In this document: positions 44,907 through 54,260 of the stretch, in pieces | Position numbering within the stretch: position 1 is the stretch's first letter | Layout: every line of letters begins with the position of its first letter | NCBI GenBank assembly: GCA_963931865.1 | Contig: OZ007510.1 | Coordinates: 11,299,698-11,363,697 of the forward strand | Direction: 5' to 3' | DNA: 64,000 nucleotides | Source of the DNA: Axinella damicornis | Lineage: Eukaryota > Porifera > Demospongiae > Axinellida > Axinellidae | Translations under genes and position numbers: made by a program | The notes under the pieces: model-generated | What the model saw: the letters and a program-made list of their open reading frames with translations, nothing else | What the model was told of the DNA's origin: nothing | Database searches by the model: none

Positions 44907-44966
44907 CTTTTTTTTTTTTCCAATCTCTTCAGGTCTGGTAAAGAGTTAAATGTCTATAGTTACAAT

Positions 44967-45000
44967 GCCTACGACCATACCACACTGAATACACTGGTTT
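44967..45000 (+). pseudogene. 5S rRNA copy 42, truncated right edge of array
   Basis: Only the first ~34 bases remain, then unrelated sequence. The spacer before it is also shortened. Confidence 0.9.
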
Positions 45001-45249
45001 CAGTCTCATGCAGGTCCCAAGTTTTATTCCTTGCAGATAATTGAGCGGACACATCCGATTGCACTTGTCTCCCAATTTGTAACCCACCGTTTGCTGTGTA
45101 CTAAAGAATGTGCAACTTAATTTTCATGCATGTTTCAGACAACTAGCGCACCTAAGATCTATACAGCCTCATATATTGCAGCATCGATCGCTTCACTTAT
45201 TGGTACAGCCAATGTTGCCATCTTTGTACGTAGCCATGCTTCTGACAGT

Positions 45250-45289
45250 TAGTCTCGTGCCCAGACTATGTAGTCTGGGCACGAGACTA
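45250..45289. mobile_element. Foldback element TAGTCTCG...CGAGACTA (40 bp)
   Basis: A variant member of the foldback family: perfect arms TAGTCTCGTGCCCAGACTA with almost no loop. Confidence 0.6.
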
Positions 45290-45331
45290 CTCTTTGTGTA
45301 CGTTGCAATATAGCTCTACCCACTAGCTGCA

Positions 45332-45526
45332 GGTTCTCAGAAGTGCTTCCAAGATTGCTTCTCAATCAGCGAAACTATTCATGGTACAGTCACAGTAGAA
45401 TTTGATAACAAATATGACTGCATTCCATGTGTGAACCCTCCTCAGGTTCCCATACGGCACCAAGACAATAAGAGTGTGCAACTGCCATATGGTATCAACT
45501 ACCACCATCTCCTCAGTATGACATAG
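45332..45526 (+). other. Cys-containing open segment of unknown nature
   Basis: Open for 64 codons (GSQKCFQDCFSISETIHGTV, then VEFDNKYDCIPCVNPP) to a stop at 45524. A possible CTGCAG acceptor lies just before. Its last 40 bp recur inverted at 45645-45687. Not recognised; it could be an exon relic. Confidence 0.2.
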
Positions 45527-45866
45527 ACAATCAGTGGTGAAGTAGTATATAGCAGCTGCATGCTCCTAAGTGTGAAATTGTGATTACTACAGAGTTTACA
45601 TAGCCTATGTACCTCTTGACCACACTGTTTGTCACGTGATACAGGCGAGATGGTGGTAGTGGAACCCATATGGCAGTTGCACACTCTTTTTGTTATGAAC
45701 TCTTGAAGGTGCGGACAACCATCTTCGATTTTGCACAAGAGTGAGGGGGGAGGGGTCTGGGACTGAGACTACAAATCAACCAATCATGCTGTTAACATTG
45801 CCTGGCTCCAGATTTCAATCGCATTCGCCAAACCATTCAACAGTACTACAACAGTGGTGCTGCCTC

Positions 45867-48800
45867 CTATAACAGATCATAAAAGTAATCCAGTCCTTGT
45901 CCAACTTCCCATATTGATATTCCAGTACCGAGCTCCTTTGCCAATGCTAGTCTGGCGTTAATGGACTGTTGACAAGAAGAAAGAAATGAGGAGATCAATA
46001 AAGTCATAGGTCATACAATGTGTAGATGGTCGAACAACATGCAAATTGTCCCTTGTGTCATTCTGAAAATTTCTGGCATTTGTTGTTTACGTTATGCTCA
46101 CATGAGGAAATGTAAATGTACCAGGCCCTTCCTGCTTTTCTGTACTGCAAGCAATGAAAAGCTAAGCTGGGCACAGGCCTGGGAACGAGGCTATCGAAAT
46201 TTGGATATCTACGGCATGAACTTCTTGTGTAAGTAGCTATGTCAGGGCTTACGACTAGACCACTGCATGCACATCAAAACAAATAACTGTTATATCTCAA
46301 CGCACCTGGAGGGTAGGAAAGTAGACCTGGTGGTGAGCACTTCCCACTCTGGTCAAGGTAAAACAACAAGTGATAGCACATGGTACACACTACAGTAGCT
46401 AAGGTATCCTCCACTGTTTCTTCAAAGCAAGAATGCATGATGACATCATCATCATCATTGCGGTGGAGGAGTGAGCATTTGTTTCCTACCCTCCAAAAGC
46501 GTAAATATGAGCTGGTGGATGCAATCAGAGTCTACTCAGTACTGAAAGCATCCACAAGGTGAGTGTAAGGCAGGGCATCAGGCATCATTCTGAAAGAGTG
46601 CTAGTGGTTGCCATTTGTATGATCATGAACACTTTACTAGAGTATAGTACGTATCGTTACTGCTGAGTTACTTGTAGGAGAAGTAGTGTTCTGCGCAGTG
46701 GCTATCCCATTTCATCTTGGGCTTGTGTTTGTTAAGCAGCTCCAGGTACCTGATGGATGGTGGTGATATGGATAGGCTAGTCTCGGTCGCAGCCACCCCC
46801 AGCATAACTAGGACTTAGCGGTCCACACTGGGGTTGGTTTGGGTCTGGGGCTGAGACAATGGATACACATGCTGGACTATGTACTTGAAGTAGTCTACAT
46901 GTGGGATAATGACAGTGTATCTGCTCACCTCGATTAGGTGCAAGATTGAAGGGCCTACCTGTTTCCAACAATGGCTGAAAAGAGAGTAAAGAGAATCCAC
47001 ATTGACAGAACTAAGCCCAATCTTGCACAGAGCTGCAGAACCCATCGTCATCATGTACTGTCATCTCATGCACACCGGAAATGTGCACTCAGTAGTGAAG
47101 TATGCAGTTTTATTACTTTTACATGAGATTACTGAAGATTACTAGAGTTTACTGGAGACTACTGGAAGACTACTGAAGTTTACTGGAGACTACTGAAGTT
47201 TACTGGAGACTACTGAAGTTTACTGGAGATTACTGGAAGAAAAGTGGCGTCATCCTTGGTCATGTGTCCCCACCACAGCTTCCCTGCAACCACACACCTT
47301 CCATGTCCGAGGCGGTGAAGTCATAGCCGTAGAAGTTGAGTCCAAGCAATATCTTCCTTCTCTCCGGAGCAGGTTGAGGTGCCAGTGAGAGAACACACTC
47401 CCTCACCCAGTCAATGGGAGAAGTTGCACCAGGGCTGGGGTAGCAGAGGGTTGTAGGTCCATGATATGTCAGTGGTGCACATTGAGCTCACTAACGCTAG
47501 CAAGAGGTCATGCAATACCATCCGTGTTGGTGCCAGAGTGTTTTCCCCAAAAGAGGGTACCGAGCTTCCCTCCTGCTTTCCTGGTCTATTTCCTTTGATG
47601 CAGTCACTGGAATGCATTAAGCTCTTTGATGTGGTCATATTTTTTGGCTCTTTTCCCCCCTCTGTTAATTTTGGGGGAAACACTGCCTGATATGCATGTC
47701 AATGGCACCAAAGGCAGTTAGAGACCAGACAAATAATTATCGCTCAAAAGGTATACACTCAAGGCTAGAGGACTCAAGGGCCACGGGACAAAACAAATTG
47801 GTGGACTTTACAGAGAAGTTGGTGGCATCTCCTGTCACACTCAAGGAGTATGTGCGACCGTACGTTTGTTGGCACCTGAGGTATGCTCGTACACATGGTA
47901 CCCTCAAAGGTGGCCATCCACTCAATCTTCTACTGGCAGAACCCTCACTCAAGTTTGACACAAAAATAGAGTGACCCAAATTTAGAGTACCTATGGTAGT
48001 CACTGAGCCTTGACCTCCTGATATGGCCTGGGATCAAGGTTTGCTCTGTCTCTACCGAGCAAAGACCTTCTACAAGCACACCCAGCTCAGTTGGTTGACC
48101 CTCACCTTCCCGGTCTGGAGTAGTCATAAGTCATGAGGCTGAAACCATCCACATGGGGCGCCAACTTTTTGAACTCGGCCTCTCCAAAAAGGGAGCTGCA
48201 CAAAGGACACACACAAAGCATGGGGTACTCATTAAGGATACAATATCACTAACCCAGTGGCTCTTGCGCACTGACCCTCTCATCATGGCTGGAATGACTA
48301 GGATGGTCTGTAGCTCGTTGCCGTGAAGGTGATCAGCTATCGCCCTCACCAGCTGAGAGAGCTCACTGCAGGAAGGACATGCAGTATGTATGCATGTTCA
48401 TATGCAGTTTCTGCAGGTCAAATATACCGTAGGATGGCTTCTGATTGTGAGAATTCAAGTTTAATTAGAGTGCTAGAACACGATATCCAGTAGTAATATC
48501 ATACTCACACATTAATGCACCTATATCTCCACAGGTAGGGAATGTGCGGCTAATAACAAATCAGAGAACGCGGTAGCGTTCTCTATTTAGGGATGGCCAT
48601 GGAAATTTTACCATACTGATGCACCAGCAGGATAACGGCCAAAGAAGCTACAAATCCCCAAACCAAGCATGCAGACAGAATGTTACTGCCTAGCAGTTCA
48701 CAACAACACTCACAAACGTACCTTAGAGCACGCGGGAGTCGATGAACAAGTCGCGGAGAAAACTCCGATTTCGTCATCTTCTTCTTCTTTCTTTCTCATA

Positions 48801-51800
48801 CAAAACTTTTCCCAAGGATAGCTTACCAACTAAACCACTTGTTGAGCTAATTTACGCACAGGTCAACACCGCTATCGCCGTAGTACTCGCCATGACCACA
48901 TTTGTCTGTAAACTGGCAAGATCAGCAGTTTTAGCTAGCTACGATCCGATGAAATTCTAGCACGACGCCATTTTGAGGCAATGAGGTCATGCGTTCGCCA
49001 ATTGCGCATGCGCAATCCAAAATGCAAGCACATTATTTTTGTGTTCTCTTGCTTGTGATGGCTGCGTTTGGTATACTAACAGAATCCCTGTAAATCCGTC
49101 ATCTGGTGGCTCCTACAGCTACGAAGAATTTCTACCAACCTGATCTTGTCAAGATGTATTGTGACAATGCCATCATGGAGGCGTGGCTTTCTTTTCATGA
49201 CATAACTACAGTGCAGAACTGTGAGGCTAGAGCTTTGGATTACTTGGAGCCATTGCAAGTACAGTCCCATCCCCTCCCTAAATTCTACATTTTAAAATGG
49301 GATGGAACTGAGCCTGGTTAAAGGCATTTCTCCTTGTTTCTTAGCTTTTTCGAGGGGTGGAATAATGATAGACCATCCCTAAATCATTTTTAATCTATCG
49401 GAGAAAATTTTTTGCCTCTAGTAGGAAGTACACTTCATTAGAAATTATAGCTTTTTCCACTCTGTAGGATCAAAAATGGCAGAGTTTCTGGAAGAAAGCT
49501 TAGCTGGGAGGAGAGTTGAACCTGTGCCTAACAGCAAATATGTGCTTGTAAGTGAGCTGTGCTTACTAACACGTGTTTACGGTGATTACATTTTGTGTTC
49601 AAAACCTGCAAACACAATCACAATCAAAAGAATGCAGTTGTGGTCCATCTACCACCGGTTTTTGCAGGTGTTGCAAGCCCAGTATAGATACTGGAACAGG
49701 AGGGGGGGGGGGGGGGGGGGGGGGGGGATGGAAATGTACCTTTTGTGGTGACCTCCCAGTTGGCTCCATATCTCCAGAACAATCCCATCAAACTGGTGAT
49801 GCTATATACACATACACAACGAGGGAGAAGCAAGAGATGAGGTCACACACTATAACCAAGAGGCTGGCACCACCCAACAGTAGGATTACTGCAAATTACG
49901 AGATTACTGATTACAGGGGATTACTAGAGAGTACTAGATAATTATGATGAGGACACACTAACCAAGATGCTTGCACCACCCAACAATAAACAGATTACTA
50001 GATTACTGGGGATACACTATTACAGGAGATTACTGGTTACAGGAGATTACTGGGGATTACTAGAGATTACTAGAGATTACTAGAGACCAGAGGTTACTAG
50101 AGATTACCAAACAATTACTATAGATGAAGTCTAACCTAACTCTGGCACCAACCAACAGTAGGTTGAATTTCTAGATGTAAAAGCCTGGCCGTCTGATTGG
50201 CCGAACCATAGCCACTACCATCTATTCACTACCAAAACTGACTTGTTCATCGAGCATTAGAATGTGAAGTGACCTGAAAAATGTTGAAGTTAGTTCCAAA
50301 GCACAATAGACTACATTTGGCTAAAGACCATACATACGGTTGCGATCAAAACCTAGACAGGCTAGTCTGTCCGTCACCTTCAGAACATGCACAAGGTACT
50401 CCGCCATTTCTCTCCTCTTCCCCTCGTCAGCAAAGAGGTTCTGATAGTCAGTCATGCTCCACCCCTCGAACAGCAATCGCGGAAGGATCTTCACATCCTT
50501 GCTGCTGGCTCGCACCTCAGAAAGCCAGCCTGGCAGCGGTGGGAAGAGGCGATTACTGGAGTTAGTACCAAGCCACAACCTCCCCCCCCCCCCCCCCCCC
50601 TCCCCTGCCTCTGAGAACAAGGCTAATCCACCCTCTAGCCTCATACCAAGGCCTTCTCGCCTCAGCATTTGTCACTTGTTAGTACTGAAAGCGACAAACG
50701 CTGCGGTGAGCAGGCCTGGGTACGAGGCTATCTACCCTCAACACAAAGTCACAAATTCAGGACATGCAACGAGGTTAGCATAACACACCTTGATCAATGT
50801 CGTGGGTCCCCTCAACTGCAAAACTACCACCATATCTGCAGTGAAGAAAGTCTGTTCTTATACCTGTGCTCGCCTTGCCCATCGCAGCAGCTTATCAGCC
50901 GAGAAGAAGTACGAGGCACTCTTACAAGACCTGCATTTATACAATTGGACTAGGATTACGTAATTGTGACCCATTATGGAAGCAGGTGTGACCTTTATTC
51001 ATTTTTCAACATCAATATATTAAGATTTTAATGTGCGTGTGTGTGTGTGTCCGTGTGTGACGGAAGTGGGATGTTCGTGGGGCGGGACTAGACTAGTGAC
51101 ACGCGACCTTCATACTGAACCTCGAACTCCACAAAGAATGTTCGAGAACATTGGACATGGGCTGAACAGCTGCCACAAGCGGATGCAATTGGGGAGCAGC
51201 AGTCAAAGCGGACACAATCGGTGAGCAGCAGTTGAAGCGGACACAATCAGGGAGCACCATGCAGTTGAAGCGGATCGATGCAATCAGGGAGCAGCAGCTA
51301 AAGTGGATGCAATCGGGGAGCAGCAGCTCTGCACAGAGAGCTGTACGGCGCTGGATTACTCACATAGGCGAACAAGGGGGAAGTAGCTGAGCAAGTGAAG
51401 CGAGCGAAGCTACTTTGTAAGACATTAATAGTTGGACCAAAAAGGAACAAGCGACTATATGTATATGCAACCTTTGTGGTCATGCAGCTGACGACTTTGC
51501 AATGGCTGGTGCCAAGTACTAAGTATCCCATCCAGATTGTAGCTACTAGCTACTTACTTTCGCTGGAGCTGCAGCCACACTGGAGATACGTGAGTGAACT
51601 TGGCAGCAAACCACTTGGCAATGTCGTAGCCATGGTTGTTCCACTGGAAATAGAGGGATTACATCACGTCATTTACCACTGGAGTAGCGTAACCTATGAC
51701 GTGTACATGTATACGTACATGAATGTGTATAGACCAGGTGTGGGGAATGCACTAATATGTGGCCTCCTTTGTATTGACGAATTAAACTGTTTCTCTGAAG

Positions 51801-53952
51801 TGGTATGAAAAATCCGTCAAGTTACTCCAGTCAGCAAAGAGAAACTTTGCTGCCTTGAACGTGATGTGAACCCATGTCCATCAGCTTTCAGGGACAATGC
51901 TCTACCAACGAAGCTACTGAAACATAAAGCTTAGCACCCCTCCCTACTAGATAGAAGTCTGCTCTCCAGAACCCCACCTGCTACATGTAGGAAGAGGTTT
52001 GCTCACCGGTGTGACGTATGCCAGCACTGGTCCATCCTCGAACTGCCGGGAACTCTTGTGCGCAGTGGAGTACAGCTTGCTGTTGGAGACGATATCCTTC
52101 CACTTCGGATTCTCTGACACCAGCCGCCTCTGCACGACTGTGGTGTCTGGGAGCTCCGTGAGGGTCTACACGGGAATGTGGACTCAATTAATTCACTGAA
52201 GTTTAGGTGGTTGTCATTCTACAGAGCATTAGTCTTGCAGGCCAGCGCAGGTCAATAAGACTCAATATAAACCATGCATTAACCAGGGATGGTCACTCAA
52301 GCAGGGGTTATGCAAAACCGGTGGTGTATGTACGTAGAAGGCCAGGGAATGAGGCTATGCATGCAGTTGTAGCAGACTAATATGCTAGGTATCTTGGGCT
52401 AGGAATGAGATATGAAGCTGGGATTTGCACCATTGTGATCAGCACAAATGGAGCATTCCAATGATGTCCATTTTGCTGTCGGTTGAATTTTGACCCAAAA
52501 TCACGAAAAACCATGGATTATAGCCTTTGATTGGCTGCGATTTTTGACAAAAACATGACTGAGATTAAAAACCATTTTAAGGACATCATTTGAAAGCTCT
52601 TTCTATGCTGACTGCAATGACACAATCCCCAACTTCATATCTCATTCACATACCCATACCTAATGCAACGTTCTCTTCCAAGTCTACATTTTTTGTATAT
52701 TAATTTTGGATCAATTTTGACAATTTTGGCAGAAATGGCACATCAGTCACCCTTCAGAACAGGAGTGCTGTTTAGGCAAAATTGGCATGTCAAAATGCAG
52801 AATCGGTATAGAATGGTTCCAAAATGTGCTAATTTTCAGACCTCCCCGGGAATGAAGTTGTGCCTTCTACACCTAATGACAGACATTAGTATACAGAAGT
52901 ATGCGGATAAAATTAATTGCTCATCAATGGGGGCCCTATTTGGGCAGAGATTCACTCGGCTTCATGGTTATACTTACACATACACATGTAGCCTCGTTCC
53001 CAGGCCCGATAGCTGAGGGCATAGGACAGAGCACGATCAAGAGCTGTTGTAACGCACGCCACAGGCCACACTGGCACTATGTTAACTGTACCGACCATGT
53101 ATGTAACGTTTAGCATCCACTTTGATATCACCGAGTGTACAAACATAAATCAAATGTCCGCGGTGCTGGTGGAATTCCACCGCGATTTAGAATAAGCGCA
53201 AACAGTGGAAACCAGGCTCTTTTCTCCTCCCCATCTGGGAACAAGGCTAAGTTATATTCTGTGTAGTGAATTGGCAGTTCTCACACGATACATGCTATGA
53301 CAGTGCTCTACAGGTAGAACCGTACAGATACAAACATAGTGGACTGGATAAAAGTATTCCATCTATGTACAGAGCACCATGGTAAGCTAGACTCGTTTCC
53401 ATGAGAATCTTGATCGTCCTTGATCGCTTGATCGTTCTCGTCAGAGGCTCGATCTTGATCACTTGATTTACGGGAATTCAAAGGTCAAAAGCGTTGCCAC
53501 ACCTAGCTCCTCTATCTGAGAGACTTCCACTTGATTGTTGATCTTGGTTGCTTGGAGTTCATCTTGAACCCTTGATCCGCTCTTAAAAGACCATTGATTG
53601 CTTGATTCCGATTTCATCCCAGTCGCAAACCATGCAAATGCTTCTACAGGCGACATATAACCCTTGTATAGTGACCAGAAATTATTTTCCCCTGCGAACG
53701 TCCGGCCCGTAAAACTACCCATTTTCCAGGCTGTCGTGCACATATATTCCACATGCATGGACCAAAGGGTGTTGCATGTCACTGTTGATCAACTCAGATA
53801 CACAGTGCATGCACACGAATGATTCCTGCATGCAGACCCACCTTCTCTTTCTTCTTCTTTCCCTTCTTATCCTTTTTGCTGAGAGTGGCTCCCCCATCTG
53901 AGATGACAGCCAGCAAGCACAGGAAGGCACACAAAATTCTGCCAAGGTGCAT
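45867..53952 (-). CDS. CHID1: Chitinase domain-containing protein 1 (CHID1), 13 exons, complete
   Basis: Exons 5' to 3': 53842-53952, 52007-52165, 51558-51643, 50789-50835, 50378-50529, 49740-49801, 48276-48365, 48106-48195, 47298-47434, 46959-46974, 46672-46749, 46306-46348, 45867-45965. All have GT-AG borders and matching phase, giving 389 codons plus stop; human CHID1 has 393. The N-terminus is a signal peptide ([16 protein letters not shown]) and a Lys-rich linker. Matching blocks are [100 protein letters not shown] and [17 protein letters not shown]. The GH18 motif DGxDxDxE is DGIVLEIW here, so the catalytic Glu is lost, as in vertebrate CHID1, a lysosomal/secreted carbohydrate- and stabilin-binding protein. 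The gene is head to head with JMJD8. Confidence 0.93.
46173..46193. mobile_element. Single arm of the foldback family
   Basis: GCACAGGCCTGGGAACGAGGCTA-like right arm in the last CHID1 intron. The opposite arm is too diverged to place. Confidence 0.4.
46959..46974 (-). other. CHID1: CHID1 16-nt microexon
   Basis: CCATTGTTGGAAACAG between TTTTCAG and GTAGGC. It supplies the codons for A-I-V-G-N-R, matching the conserved PVVGARY segment of CHID1, and it is needed to keep the frame between its neighbours. Confidence 0.8.
47103..47240 (-). repeat. Intronic TCTCCAGTAA-type repeat in CHID1 intron 9
   Basis: On the coding strand, units like TCTCCAGTAAACTTCAGTAG repeat about 6 times upstream of the microexon acceptor. 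Each contains a CAG. Confidence 0.7.
49702..49727. repeat. Poly-G run (about 26 bases)
   Basis: Lies just after the donor of CHID1 exon 6; on the coding strand it is a C run beginning about 12 bases into the intron. Confidence 0.8.
49880..50115 (-). repeat. Intronic TCTCTAGTAATC-type repeat in CHID1 intron 5
   Basis: Plus-strand GATTACTAGAGATTACTAGA and GGAGATTACTGG units; on the CHID1 coding strand they read TCTCTAGTAATCTCCAGTAA. They end about 80 bases before the exon 6 acceptor. Confidence 0.7.
50636..50730. mobile_element. Foldback element with 9-bp target duplication (95 bp)
   Basis: Arms TAGCCTCATACCAAGGCC and GGCCTGGGTACGAGGCTA. TCCACCCTC before and TCTACCCTC after match at 8 of 9 bases. 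In CHID1 intron 4. Confidence 0.7.
51031..51364 (+). repeat. Dispersed GC-rich repeat with ~28-bp internal units (copy 2)
   Basis: Same opening (GT run, GGAAGTGGGAT, TTCGTGGGGCGGGACTAGAC) and same GAAGCGGACACAATC...GAGCAGCAG units and CTCTGCACAGAGAGCTGT end as 6154-6365. Here in CHID1 intron 3, with more internal units. Confidence 0.6.
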
Positions 53953-54260
53953 CTTGCAGGTCTCACAGGTTATGTATAGTTCTATTTAGAGAGCGGTTGA
54001 TATTTCCATTTAGTGAGCACCTCAAACTTTGGAGCACCATGTGATAATTACAGTCTCAGATATGATGAGAGTCTCCGGCTTTGTCCTCTCTCAACCGCCT
54101 ACAAACGCCATAGGAACGAAGAACAAGGACATCGACTTCACTGTATCTGTCTGACTGTGAAACTGGCGTTGCAGTTCCGATTCAAGCGTTGCATCTCACA
54201 TTATACATGATCATGATTAGAGCACCTTCTATATATCTACTACAGTGCTGAAAGGCTAGA
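53953..54260. promoter_or_regulatory. Shared upstream region of CHID1 and JMJD8 (putative bidirectional promoter)
   Basis: 308 bp separate the two divergent start codons, so both promoters and 5' leaders must lie here or overlap. I see no convincing TATA box; TCTATTTAGAGAG near 53981 and TATATATC near 54231 are AT-rich candidates. The promoter call is inferred from geometry. Confidence 0.55.

Larger units (their letters stand above)
31218..45000 (+). repeat. Tandem 5S rRNA gene array, about 322-bp period
   Basis: 120-bp 5S genes all in the plus orientation alternate with ~200-bp spacers. Each gene runs into a long T run (RNA polymerase III terminator). Spacers share CAATCTCTCCAGGTC, T runs, ACAATCTCTCCATGCATG, GCTGCAGAGCCAGAACTGTT and a conserved TTAAATGTCTATAGTTACAA just upstream of the gene. 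Of 41 recognisable copies, 37 look intact, one is an edge copy with a changed 5' end, two have a 9-nt deletion, and one is split by a transposon cluster. A 42nd copy is truncated. The ORFs in this region are by-products of the repeat. Confidence 0.97.

Noticed and set aside
31218..45000. Regular direct repeats suggesting a CRISPR-like array
   Set aside because: The repeats are 120-bp 5S rRNA genes with T-run terminators and homologous spacers in an animal genome.
48583..48960. Overlapping divergent ORFs (64 codons minus, 72 codons plus), the minus one with an AAG|GTACGT donor and a hydrophobic stretch
   Set aside because: They lie in CHID1 intron 6 and I found no conserved domain or continuing exon. 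They could be a nested gene or alternative promoter but cannot be supported.
49106..49941. Plus-strand ORFs with acceptor/donor-like edges ([13 protein letters not shown]..., [14 protein letters not shown]..., [10 protein letters not shown])
   Set aside because: The last overlaps CHID1 exon 6 antisense and a poly-G run. No recognisable family, so a zinc-finger reading is not supported.
51395..51808. 137-codon plus-strand ORF
   Set aside because: It overlaps CHID1 exon 3 on the other strand, which has a clear homologous reading with splice sites.
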